Below, piece by piece: positions 25,081-32,815 of a stretch of DNA of 64,000 nt; position 1 is the first letter of the stretch, and each line of letters opens with the position of its first letter. The notes under the pieces are model-generated. The model was not told the origin of the DNA, made no database searches, and saw nothing but the letters and a program-made list of their open reading frames with translations. The DNA is taken from the NCBI RefSeq assembly GCF_002926165.1, contig NZ_MAGP01000035.1, forward strand, positions 51,453 to 115,452, read 5' to 3'. The stretch comes from Micromonospora chalcea. GTDB lineage: Bacteria; Actinomycetota; Actinomycetes; Mycobacteriales; Micromonosporaceae. A program made the position numbers and the translations under genes.

Positions 25081-26973
25081 TTGCGGCTTACGGCGGGGGC
25101 GAACGTGGCGAGCGGGACAAGTCGGGACGTGCTCGGCAGAGGGCTACGGGTGCTCGGCCGGGCCATCCGGGAACAGCCGCGGATCTTCGCGGTGGCGGTC
25201 AGCGGCAGCGTGCTGTTCGGCCTCCTGGTGATCGCCAGCGCGTACGTGGCCGGCGGGGTGGTCGGCAAGGTCGTCGTGCCCGCGGTCGAGCGCGGCGAGG
25301 TGGCCCGCGGGACCCTGGCTCTGGCCGCGGCGGCGCTGCTCGGCATCAGCGTGCTGCGGGTCGTCGGCATCTTCGGCCGGCGGCTCGGCGCCGGTTACAT
25401 GCAGTACCGGCTCCAGGCCGCCTACCGCCGCCGGGTCACCCGCCGCTACCTGGAGTTACCGCTGGCCTGGCACCACCGCAACTCCACCGGCACGCTGCTG
25501 TCCAACGCCAACTCCGACGTGGAGGCGGCCTGGTACCCGATCGCGCCGCTGCCGTTCGCGGTCGGCACGCTGGTGATGCTGGTCGGCGCGGTGGCGTCAC
25601 TGTTCGTCACCGACTGGGCGCTGGCCCTGGTCGGCCTCGCCGTGTTCCCCGCGCTGTTCGCGCTCAACGTGGTCTACTCCCGCCGGATGGCGCCCCGGCA
25701 GGCCCGGGCGCAGCGGCTGCGCGCCGAGGTCAGCGGCATCGCGCACGAGAGCTTCGACGGCGCGCTGGTGGTCAAGACGATGGGCCGCGAGGCCCAGGAG
25801 ACCGCCCGTTTCGCCGCCCGCGCCGGCGAGCTGCGCGACGCGCTGATCTCGGTCGGCCGGCTGCGCGGCGTCTTCGACCCGATGCTGGAGACGCTGCCCA
25901 GCCTCGGCACGCTCGCCGTGCTGGTGGTCGGCGCGATCCGGCTGCGGCAGGGCGCGATCACCGTGACCGAGCTGGTCAGCGTCGCGTTCCTGTTCACCGT
26001 GCTGGCCTTCCCGGTACGCGCCATCGGCTGGGTGCTGGCCGAGCTGCCGCGCAGCGTCGCCGGGTGGGACCGGGTGCGCCGGGTGCTCGACGCGACAGGC
26101 GAGATGCCGTACGGCACGAGGACGCTCGACCCGGCCACCCGTACGCCGGCCACGCTCGCGTTCCACGACGTGCACTTCGCGTACGAGCCGGCCGAGGCGC
26201 ACCTGCCCGGCGCCCAGGTGCTCGGCGAGGTGACGTTCACCGTGCCGGCCGGGAAGACCGTCGCCCTGGTCGGGCCCACCGGTTCGGGCAAGTCCACGAT
26301 CGCGTCGTTGGCCGTGCGCCTGGTCGACCCGGGCGCCGGGCGGGTCACGCTGGACGGCGTGGACGTGCGGGAGCTGACCGCCGCCTCGCTCGCCGGCACC
26401 GTGGCGCTGGTGGCGCAGGTGCCGTTCGTCTTCGACGACACGGTCCGGGCCAACATCGCGCTGGACCGGGCCGGCATCGGCGACGACGAGGTGTGGGCGG
26501 CGCTGCGGCTGGCCGAGGCGGACGGCTTCGTGGCCGCGCTGCCGGACGGGCTGGACACCATGGTCGGCGAGCGGGGCACCTCGCTGTCCGGCGGGCAGCG
26601 GCAGCGGCTGACGCTGGCCCGGGCGCTGGCCGGGCGCCCCCGGCTGCTGGTGCTCGACGACGCCACGAGCGCTGTCGACCCGCGCGTCGAGGCGGCCATC
26701 CTGGCCGGGCTGCGCGCGCCCGCCGACGGCGGCGGCCCGGCGTCGATCCTGGTGGTGGCGTACCGCCGGGCCACCATCGCGCTCGCCGACGAGGTGATCT
26801 ACGTGGAGCAGGGCCGGGTGGTCGCCCGCGGCGCCCACACCGAGCTGCTGGCCACCGTGCCCGGCTACGCCGACCTGGTCACCGCGTACGAGCAGGCCGA
26901 GCAGGAACGCGAGCAGAAGCAGACGTACGACGAGGTCACGCCGCTGGCCTCCGGCCTGGAGGTGGAGCGGTGA
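25081..26973 (+). CDS. ABC exporter half-transporter with degenerate ATPase site (heterodimer subunit A)
   Basis: Encodes 630 residues: six transmembrane helices (type I ABC exporter domain, residues ~35-330) and a nucleotide-binding domain. Walker A is GPTGSGKST (398-406) and the signature LSGGQ (502-506) is canonical. However, the residue after the Walker B Asp526 is Asp527, not the catalytic Glu, and the H-loop His is Tyr561 (VAYRR). These are hallmarks of the degenerate site of heterodimeric exporters. TTG 25081 follows GGGGGAG. The C-terminus has a Glu/Gln/Lys-rich helix. Coupled to the second subunit by a GTGA overlap. Confidence 0.88.
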   Translation: MRLTAGANVASGTSRDVLGRGLRVLGRAIREQPRIFAVAVSGSVLFGLLVIASAYVAGGVVGKVVVPAVERGEVARGTLALAAAALLGISVLRVVGIFGRRLGAGYMQYRLQAAYRRRVTRRYLELPLAWHHRNSTGTLLSNANSDVEAAWYPIAPLPFAVGTLVMLVGAVASLFVTDWALALVGLAVFPALFALNVVYSRRMAPRQARAQRLRAEVSGIAHESFDGALVVKTMGREAQETARFAARAGELRDALISVGRLRGVFDPMLETLPSLGTLAVLVVGAIRLRQGAITVTELVSVAFLFTVLAFPVRAIGWVLAELPRSVAGWDRVRRVLDATGEMPYGTRTLDPATRTPATLAFHDVHFAYEPAEAHLPGAQVLGEVTFTVPAGKTVALVGPTGSGKSTIASLAVRLVDPGAGRVTLDGVDVRELTAASLAGTVALVAQVPFVFDDTVRANIALDRAGIGDDEVWAALRLAEADGFVAALPDGLDTMVGERGTSLSGGQRQRLTLARALAGRPRLLVLDDATSAVDPRVEAAILAGLRAPADGGGPASILVVAYRRATIALADEVIYVEQGRVVARGAHTELLATVPGYADLVTAYEQAEQEREQKQTYDEVTPLASGLEVER

Positions 26974-28760
26974 GCGCGACGACGGCGGAGGCGGACCGGA
27001 GCACCGAGACCACCGAGTCGACCTGGCAGACGTTGCGGCGCGGGCTGGCGCTCTCCCCGGAGCTGCGCACCGGTCTCGCCGGCACGCTGGCGCTGGCGCT
27101 GGTCTACATGGTCGGCCGGGTCGCCGTGCCGGTGGCGGTGCAGCGCGGCATCGACCACGGCATCGTCGGCGGGCTCGACCTGAACGTCATCTCGCTCACC
27201 GTGGCGATCACCGCCGGGGTGCTGGTGGTCACCACCGCCTGCGGCTACCTGATGATGCGCCGGCTGTTCACGGTGAGCGAGACGGCCCTGGCCGGGGTGC
27301 GCACCCGGGCGTTCCGGCACGTGCACGACCTGTCCATGCTGCACCAGCAGTCCGAGCGGCGCGGCTCGCTGGTCTCCCGGGTGACCAGCGACGTCGACCA
27401 GATCACCCAGTTCCTCCAGTGGGGCGGCGTGATCCTGATCGTCAACCTGGGCCAGCTGCTGGTGACCACAGCGGTGATGCTCGCGTACTCCTGGCAGTTG
27501 ACGCTCGTGGTGCTCGTCGCGTTCGCGCCCGCGGTGGTGGTGGCCCGGCAGTTGCAGCGCCGCCTCGCCGGGGCCTACGGCCTGGTGCGGCAGCGCACCG
27601 GCACGCTGCTCGGCGCGATCGGCGAGAGCGTGGTGGGCGCGCCGGTGATCCGGGCGTACGGCATCGCCGGGCGGACCGCGCGGCGGCTCGACACGGCCAT
27701 CGACGGGCAGCGGGTGGCCCAGCAGCGGGCGATCCGGATCAGCATCATGGGCAGCTCGGTGGGGGAGCTGGCGGCCGGGCTGGCGCTGGCCGGGGTGGTC
27801 GTGGTCGGGGTGAGCCTGGGCGTCGACCGCACGCTGTCGGTCGGCCAGCTCACCGCGTTCCTGTTCCTGGTCACGCTGTTCATCCAGCCGGTGCAGATCG
27901 CCACCGAGGTGCTCAACGAGGCGCAGAACGCGATCGCCGGCTGGCGCCGGGTGCTGGACGTGCTGGACGTCTCCCCGGACGTGGCCGACCCGGGCGAGCA
28001 GGGGCGGGAGCTGCCGCCCGGGCCGCTGGACGCCCGGTTCGCCGGCGTGACGTTCGCCTATCCGGGCGGCCCGCCGGTGCTGCACGACGTGACGCTGGAC
28101 ATCCCGGCCAAGAGCCGGGTGGCGGTGGTGGGCGAGACCGGCAGCGGCAAGACCACGTTCGCCAAGCTGCTCACCCGGCTGATGGACCCGACCGAGGGCG
28201 CGGTGCTGCTCTCCGGCGTCGACCTGCGGCAGGTGCGTTTCGACTCGCTGCGTTCCCGGGTGGTGATGGTGCCGCAGGACGGCTTCCTGTTCGACGCCAC
28301 GGTCGGGGAGAACGTCCGCTTCGCCCGCCCCGACCTGACCGACGAGCGGCTCACCGCCGCCTTCGGCGAGCTGGGCCTGGCCGACTGGCTGGACGGGCTG
28401 CCGTCCGGGCTGGACACGCCGGTCGGTGAGCGCGGGGAGGCGCTCAGCGTCGGCGAGCGGCAGCTCGTGGCGCTGGCCCGGGCGTACGTCGCGGACCCGG
28501 ACCTGCTGGTGCTGGACGAGGCGACGAGCGCCGTCGACCCGGCCACCGAGGTACGCCTGCAACGCACGCTCGACGCGGTGACCCGGGGGCGGACCACGCT
28601 CGCCATCGCGCACCGGCTGTCCACGGCGCAGGCGGCGGACGAGGTGATCGTGGTGGACCGGGGCCGGATCGTGCAGCGCGGCCCGCACGACGAGCTGGTC
28701 CGCGACACCGACTCGGTGTACGCGCTGCTGTACGCGTCCTGGTTGGAGCAGACCCGGTAA
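26970..28760 (+). CDS. ABC exporter half-transporter with intact catalytic Glu (heterodimer subunit B)
   Basis: Encodes 596 residues with the same layout as subunit A. Walker A is GETGSGKTT (388-396), catalytic Glu517 follows Walker B, and H-loop His548 is present (IAHRLST). Its own signature is altered, LSVGE (492-496) in place of LSGGQ. In a heterodimer this altered signature faces the degenerate Walker A/B of subunit A, so all three deviations fall in one ATP site. The substrate cannot be read from sequence; related BmrCD/TM287-288 pairs export drugs, lipids or peptides. Ends 4 bp from the convergent rpsD gene. Confidence 0.9.
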   Translation: MSATTAEADRSTETTESTWQTLRRGLALSPELRTGLAGTLALALVYMVGRVAVPVAVQRGIDHGIVGGLDLNVISLTVAITAGVLVVTTACGYLMMRRLFTVSETALAGVRTRAFRHVHDLSMLHQQSERRGSLVSRVTSDVDQITQFLQWGGVILIVNLGQLLVTTAVMLAYSWQLTLVVLVAFAPAVVVARQLQRRLAGAYGLVRQRTGTLLGAIGESVVGAPVIRAYGIAGRTARRLDTAIDGQRVAQQRAIRISIMGSSVGELAAGLALAGVVVVGVSLGVDRTLSVGQLTAFLFLVTLFIQPVQIATEVLNEAQNAIAGWRRVLDVLDVSPDVADPGEQGRELPPGPLDARFAGVTFAYPGGPPVLHDVTLDIPAKSRVAVVGETGSGKTTFAKLLTRLMDPTEGAVLLSGVDLRQVRFDSLRSRVVMVPQDGFLFDATVGENVRFARPDLTDERLTAAFGELGLADWLDGLPSGLDTPVGERGEALSVGERQLVALARAYVADPDLLVLDEATSAVDPATEVRLQRTLDAVTRGRTTLAIAHRLSTAQAADEVIVVDRGRIVQRGPHDELVRDTDSVYALLYASWLEQTR

Positions 28761-28764
28761 CCGG

Positions 28765-29373
28765 TCAGCGGGAGTAGAACTCCACCACCAGTTGCTCGTC
28801 GCAGACCACCGGCACCTCGTGCCGGGCCGGTTCGCGTACCAGCGTGGCGCGCAGCTGCGCCGGCTGCGCCGACAGGTACGGCCGGGGTTGCGCGTCCGCC
28901 TGCGCCCCGGCGGCGGCGAGCTGGAACGGCGGCAGCGTGCGGCTGCGCTCGCGTACGCCGACCACCTGGCCGGGCCGCAGCCGGTACGACGGCCGGTCGA
29001 CCTTGCGCCCGTCCACTGTGATGTGGCCGTGCCCGACGAGCTGGCGGGCCTGGTAGATGCTGCGGGCCAGCCCGGCCCGCAGGACCACCGCGTCGAGGCG
29101 TCGTTCCAGCAGCGCGACGAGCGTGTCGCCGGTCTTGCCGGCGGCCCGGGCGGCCTCGTCGAACAGCCGGCGCAACTGGGCCTCGCTGACGTTGTACTGG
29201 TGGCGCAGCCGCTGCTTCTCCAGCAGCCGCACCTGGTAGTCGGAGGTGGTGCGGCGGGACCGGCCGTGCACGCCCGGGGGGTAGGGGCGCCGCTCGAAGT
29301 ACCGCACGCACTTGCGGGTCAGCGGGATGCCGAGGGCCCGGGAGAGCCGGGCTTTGGGCCGGGGGTGGTTCAC
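28765..29373 (-). CDS. rpsD: 30S ribosomal protein S4, zinc-knuckle-less paralogue
   Basis: Encodes 202 residues of S4. The S4 RNA-binding domain is clear: [47 protein letters not shown]. The N-terminal [13 protein letters not shown]...[30 protein letters not shown] matches S4. It lacks the Cys cluster that binds zinc in the usual actinobacterial S4; only one Cys (residue 22) is in the N-terminal 60 residues. It is not within a ribosomal-protein operon, so it is probably a second, condition-specific copy. Divergent from a DUF2470 gene across an iron box. The main rpsD should lie elsewhere in the genome. Confidence 0.88.
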   Translation of the reverse strand: MNHPRPKARLSRALGIPLTRKCVRYFERRPYPPGVHGRSRRTTSDYQVRLLEKQRLRHQYNVSEAQLRRLFDEAARAAGKTGDTLVALLERRLDAVVLRAGLARSIYQARQLVGHGHITVDGRKVDRPSYRLRPGQVVGVRERSRTLPPFQLAAAGAQADAQPRPYLSAQPAQLRATLVREPARHEVPVVCDEQLVVEFYSR

Positions 29374-29403
29374 GGGGGCGTCTCCGATCGTCTAGCCTGC
29401 TTG

Positions 29404-29422
29404 TTAGGTAAGCCTAACCTAT
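29404..29422. promoter_or_regulatory. IdeR/DtxR/DmdR-type iron box
   Basis: TTAGGTAAGCCTAACCTAT matches 18 of 19 positions of the DtxR/IdeR consensus TWAGGTWAGSCTWACCTWA. It sits in the 67-bp gap between divergent rpsD and the DUF2470 gene, overlapping the expected promoter of either. Iron-loaded IdeR should repress one or both genes when iron is sufficient. Confidence 0.8.
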
Positions 29423-29440
29423 CTTGAGGAGGTCGGGATC

Positions 29441-30175
29441 ATGCGGCCCAGCCCGGCGGAGATCGTGCGAACCCTTGTCGCGGGCCGGTTGCCCGCCCTC
29501 GTCCACCTGGCCCGGCACCCCGGCCCGCCCCAGGTCCGGCACGCCGTCGACCCGGACGGGCGGGTGCTGCTGCTCGTACCCGTGGTCAGTGACCTCGCCG
29601 CGGCGCTCGTGCCGCCGGCGGGCGACGCCGACGTGGCCGCCGTGCTCGACGTGCTCGACCTGCCGCCGGCGGCCGGGGCGCCCTCGCTCGGCCGGGCCTG
29701 GGTGTCCGGCTGGGCGACGCGGCTGGACGGGGACGAGGCGCGCGACGCGGCGGTCGACTTCGCCGCCACCGACCCGGTCGCCGATCTGCTCGACGTGGGC
29801 AGCCGGTTCCACCTGCACCGCTTCGAGGTGGCCGAGGCCCGCTGGGAACGCGCCGGGCGGGTGCGCCGGATCGACCCGGAGGCGTTCGCGGAGGCCGAGC
29901 CGGACCCGCTGCACCCGGTCGAGGCCGCCCTGCTCGCGGACCTGGCCGACCACCACGCCGAGCAGGTCGGCGACTACCTGCGGCGGCGGCTGGACCTGCC
30001 CGGCGACCAGATCCCGCGGGTGGTCCGGATCGACAGGTACGGCCTGCTGGTCGCGCACGGGCGGCCCGGCGCGACCCGGCGGGCCCGGCTCGCCTTCCCC
30101 CGGCCGGTCGCCGACGTGGCGGAGCTGTCCCGCCTGCTGCACCCGATGCTCTGCCCCCGGGCGGCCGCGGCCTGA
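29441..30175 (+). CDS. DUF2470 / PPOX-like protein, probable heme-iron utilisation role
   Basis: Encodes 244 residues. The N-terminal two thirds resemble a split-barrel PPOX-type fold (RHAVDPDGRVLLLVPVVSDL, FHLHRFEVAEARWERAGRVRRIDPEAFAEAEPDPL). The C-terminal 85 residues are a DUF2470 domain (EAALLADLADHHAEQVGDYL). Such proteins are related to HugZ-type heme-iron utilisation and heme-binding proteins. GAGGAGG is 8 nt before the ATG. An iron box immediately upstream supports regulation by iron. Whether it degrades or only binds heme is not shown. Confidence 0.82.
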   Translation: MRPSPAEIVRTLVAGRLPALVHLARHPGPPQVRHAVDPDGRVLLLVPVVSDLAAALVPPAGDADVAAVLDVLDLPPAAGAPSLGRAWVSGWATRLDGDEARDAAVDFAATDPVADLLDVGSRFHLHRFEVAEARWERAGRVRRIDPEAFAEAEPDPLHPVEAALLADLADHHAEQVGDYLRRRLDLPGDQIPRVVRIDRYGLLVAHGRPGATRRARLAFPRPVADVAELSRLLHPMLCPRAAAA

Positions 30176-30186
30176 GCCGCGACGGC

Positions 30187-30783
30187 TCAGGTGATGTCGC
30201 CGGTGAGGTACCGCTGGACCGTCGGGCCGACGGCGGCCACCAGCGTCGCCGGCTCGGCGGTGGCGACCGCGTCGAGGCGGAGCACGTACCGCATCATCGC
30301 CAGCCCGGCGAGCTGGGTGGCGACCAGGCCGCCGCGCAGCGCGCGCTGCGCCGGGTCGACGTCGAGCTGGTCGAGCACCCGCCGCAGCACCTGCGTGACC
30401 AGGAACTCGCGCAGCAGGCGCGCGGTCCAGTCGTTGCTGACCGCCGAGCGCAGCAGCGCCACCGCGGCGGTGCCGGTGGGGGAGTCCCAGACCTCCAGGA
30501 ACACCCGGACCATCCGCTCGCCGAGCGCGTCCGGGCCGCCGGCGAGCACCGCCGGAAGCAGCCGTCCCGGGTCGGCCGGGAACGCCGTCGCGGCCCGGAA
30601 CAGCTCCTCCTTGCCGCCGAAGTAGTGGTGCACGAGCGCCGGGTCCACGCCCGCCGCGGCGGCGATGGCCCGGATGGACGCGGCGTCGAACCCCCGCTCG
30701 GCGAACGCCTCCCGCGCCGCGGCGAGGATCGCCTCGCGGGTGTCCGGAGTGCCGGGCCGCCGCCCGGTGCGCCGCGCGTTCAC
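30187..30783 (-). CDS. TetR/AcrR family transcriptional regulator of the adjacent ABC exporter
   Basis: Encodes 198 residues. The N-terminal HTH reads ILAAAREAFAERGFDAASIRAIAAAAGVDPALVHHYFGGKEELF, with the family's typical YFGGKEEL end. The remaining 140 residues form the helical ligand domain. The GTG start at 30783 overlaps the permease stop (GTGA), so it is the third gene of an ATPase-permease-regulator operon. The operon promoter region holds TTCATC/GATGAA palindromes that it may bind. Likely a repressor responding to the exported compound. Confidence 0.9.
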   Translation of the reverse strand: MNARRTGRRPGTPDTREAILAAAREAFAERGFDAASIRAIAAAAGVDPALVHHYFGGKEELFRAATAFPADPGRLLPAVLAGGPDALGERMVRVFLEVWDSPTGTAAVALLRSAVSNDWTARLLREFLVTQVLRRVLDQLDVDPAQRALRGGLVATQLAGLAMMRYVLRLDAVATAEPATLVAAVGPTVQRYLTGDIT

Positions 30784-31535
30784 CCGCTGCGCCGGCGCAG
30801 CGTCGCGGCGGCCAGCACCAGCGCCGCCACCGCCGCCCCGGTCACGATCGCCACGTCCCGCCACATCGTCCCGGTCGGCTCGGCGTGCGCGCCGACCTCC
30901 TGCAGCGCCTCGACCGCGTACGACAGCGGCAGCGCGTCGCTGACCGCCTGGAGCCAGCCGGCCATCTGGTCGGGCGGCACGAACAGGCCGCACAGCAGCA
31001 GTTGCGGCGCCACCACCACCGGCATGAACTGGACCGCCTGGAACTCGGTGCGGGCGAACGCCGAGCAGAACAGCCCGAGCGCCACCGCCAGCACCGCGTT
31101 CACCCCGGCGATCAGCACGACCAGCCACGCGCTGCCCGCGGTCTCCAGGCCGAACACCTGGTACGCGACGACCGAGGCGACAGTGGACTGGAGCACCCCG
31201 GCCAGGCCGAACGCGATGCCGTACCCGAAGAGCAGGTCGAGCTTGCCCAGCGGCGTGGTGAGCAGGCGCTCCAGCGTGCCCGTGGTGCGCTCGCGGAGCA
31301 TGGCGATGCTGGTCACGAGGAACATGATGATGAACGGGAAGAAGCCCAGCATGATCAGGGCCACCCGGTCGAACGTGCTGGGCGCGCCGGGCGGGGCGGG
31401 CTGGTCGACGTACATGAAGTAGACGAGCGTGAGCAGCACCGACGGCACCACCACGAGCAGCGCCACGGTCCGCCGGTCGTGCCGGAGCTGGCGCAGGATG
31501 CGCCCGGTGGTGGCGGCCAGGATCCGTCCGTTCAT
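30780..31535 (-). CDS. ABC-2 type permease subunit
   Basis: Encodes 251 residues with six transmembrane helices, ABC-2 family. It has the typical cytoplasmic loop REERTTGTLERLLTTPLGK-like segment (residues ~80-98) and a C-terminal PLSYAVEALQEV segment. With the adjacent ATPase it forms a two-component exporter of the drug/daunorubicin DrrAB class; the substrate is unknown. The ATG overlaps the ATPase stop by four bases. Confidence 0.9.
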   Translation of the reverse strand: MNGRILAATTGRILRQLRHDRRTVALLVVVPSVLLTLVYFMYVDQPAPPGAPSTFDRVALIMLGFFPFIIMFLVTSIAMLRERTTGTLERLLTTPLGKLDLLFGYGIAFGLAGVLQSTVASVVAYQVFGLETAGSAWLVVLIAGVNAVLAVALGLFCSAFARTEFQAVQFMPVVVAPQLLLCGLFVPPDQMAGWLQAVSDALPLSYAVEALQEVGAHAEPTGTMWRDVAIVTGAAVAALVLAAATLRRRSG

Positions 31536-32254
31536 CGCGCCTCTCCCTCGGCGTCGCGGATCAGGCGCAGGAACGCCTCTTCCAGGTCGTCGGTCCCGGT
31601 GGCGGCGCGGACCGCGGCCGGGGTGTCGTCGGCGACCAGCCGGCCCTCGCGGATCAGCAGCAGCCGGTCGCAGCGGGCGGCCTCGTCCATCACGTGGCTG
31701 GACACCAGCAGCGTGGTGCCGGCGGCGGCCATGGCGTGGAACCGGGCCCACAGGTCGGCCCGCAGCACCGGGTCCTGGCCGACCGTCGGCTCGTCGAGGA
31801 CGACCAGCTCCGGCTCGCCGACCAGCGCGCACGCGAGCGAGGCGCGGCTGCGCTGGCCGCCGGAGAGCGTGCCGACGAGCTGGTCGGCCGCCTTTCCCAG
31901 GCCGACGTCGGTGACCGCGCGGTCGGCCTCGGCGCGGCCCCGGCCCTGGAGCACCGCGAAGTAGCGGGCGTTCTCCCGCACCGTCAGGTCGGCGTAGACG
32001 CTCGGCGCCTGGGTCAGGTAGCCCACCCGGCGGCGCAGGTCGGCCGAGCCGGCCGGGCGGCCGAGCACGTCGACCGCGCCGGAGCCGACCGTCTGCACGC
32101 CGACCACCGCGCGCATCAGCGTGGTCTTGCCGCTGCCGCTGGGCCCGAGCAGCCCGGTCACCGTGCCCCGGGGCACCCCGCAGGTGATGCCGTGCAGCAC
32201 CCGCCCCTCGCCCCGGTCGACCACCAGCTCGCGGACCGACACCGCGTCGTCCAT
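31532..32254 (-). CDS. ABC transporter ATP-binding subunit (DrrA-like)
   Basis: Encodes 240 residues. Walker A is GPSGSGKTT, the signature LSGGQRSR, Walker B VVLDEPTVGQDP, and the H-loop is in SSHVMDE. It energises the ABC-2 permease encoded next. The ATG at 32254 is chosen over an upstream in-frame ATG at 32290 because GGAGG lies 5 nt before it (GACGGAGGCAAGC). The upstream codons would also cross the operator-like palindromes. Divergent from the MerR gene. Confidence 0.92.
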   Translation of the reverse strand: MDDAVSVRELVVDRGEGRVLHGITCGVPRGTVTGLLGPSGSGKTTLMRAVVGVQTVGSGAVDVLGRPAGSADLRRRVGYLTQAPSVYADLTVRENARYFAVLQGRGRAEADRAVTDVGLGKAADQLVGTLSGGQRSRASLACALVGEPELVVLDEPTVGQDPVLRADLWARFHAMAAAGTTLLVSSHVMDEAARCDRLLLIREGRLVADDTPAAVRAATGTDDLEEAFLRLIRDAEGEAR

Positions 32255-32267
32255 GCTTGCCTCCGTC

Positions 32268-32303
32268 AATTCATCACCCGATGAACTCAACGCTAGATGA
32301 ATT
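32268..32303. promoter_or_regulatory. Nested TTCATC/GATGAA inverted repeats in the divergent ABC/MerR region
   Basis: AATTCATC (32268-32275) pairs with GATGAATT (32296-32303), and TTCATC (32270-32275) pairs with GATGAA (32280-32285) across four bases. Three half-sites in 36 bp just upstream of the ABC ATPase gene fit an operator for the co-transcribed TetR regulator. Confidence 0.45.
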
Positions 32304-32326
32304 CCGTCGGCGAGGCAACGAGGGAC

Positions 32327-32357
32327 TTGACTTCGAGTGGGCTCGAACTGGAAGCCT
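32327..32357 (+). promoter_or_regulatory. MerR-type promoter with internal palindrome
   Basis: A -35 TTGACT (32327-32332) is followed after a 19-bp spacer by a weak -10 AAGCCT (32352-32357). The spacer region carries TTCGAG-TGGG-CTCGAA (32332-32347), a perfect palindrome. An over-long spacer containing the regulator site is the classical MerR-activated layout. The GTG at 32365 falls at the predicted transcription start. Confidence 0.6.
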
Positions 32358-32364
32358 GGAGGGC

Positions 32365-32754
32365 GTGGACATCAGCACGCGGGAGATGAGCCTCACCGTG
32401 GGTGAGGCGGCGGAACGGGTCGGCCTGACCACCTACACGCTGCGCTGGTACGAGCAGGAGGGGCTGGTGGGCCGCGTCGGACGGGACTCCTCCGGCCGCC
32501 GGCGCTACACCGAGTCCGACGTCAACTGGCTGTTCCTGCTCACCCGGCTGCGGCGCACCGGGATGCCGGTGCGCGACATGCGCCGCTACGCCGAGCTGGC
32601 CCGGCACGGCGACAGCACGCTCGGCGCGCGGCGGGCGCTGTTCGAGGCGCACCGCGCCCGGGTGCTGGCCCGGATGGCCGAGCTGGAGGAGGACCTGAAG
32701 GTTCTCGAATACAAGATCGACGCGTACCGGCGGGCGGAGGAGGAGTCGGGCTGA
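32365..32754 (+). CDS. MerR family transcriptional regulator
   Basis: Encodes 129 residues. The winged-helix domain reads [28 protein letters not shown]...[10 protein letters not shown], followed by a C-terminal dimerisation coiled coil (residues ~85-125). There is no Cys-based sensor, so it is not a metal or redox MerR; this subgroup often responds to small organics. The frame is open to 32257, but that region contains operator-like DNA. GTG 32365 is chosen because it lies at the start predicted from a MerR-type promoter; ATG 32386 is an alternative. Probably autoregulated. Confidence 0.82.
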   Translation: MDISTREMSLTVGEAAERVGLTTYTLRWYEQEGLVGRVGRDSSGRRRYTESDVNWLFLLTRLRRTGMPVRDMRRYAELARHGDSTLGARRALFEAHRARVLARMAELEEDLKVLEYKIDAYRRAEEESG

Positions 32755-32815
32755 ACACCCGGCGGCGGACAGGGAGTCCGGCATCGGAAGATCAGGTTTC
32801 GGGCACCATGAGGCA

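Noticed and set aside
24261..28760. A 1499-codon plus-strand open frame spanning the TIGR03085 gene and both ABC genes
   Set aside because: Only its last 597 codons are real (the second ABC gene). The rest runs antisense to one gene and in another frame of the first ABC gene, with no motif and Arg/Gly/Pro-rich shadow composition.
32257..32364. Extending the MerR protein upstream to 32257
   Set aside because: The extra 36 residues are not MerR-like and their DNA carries two sets of palindromes and the promoter.
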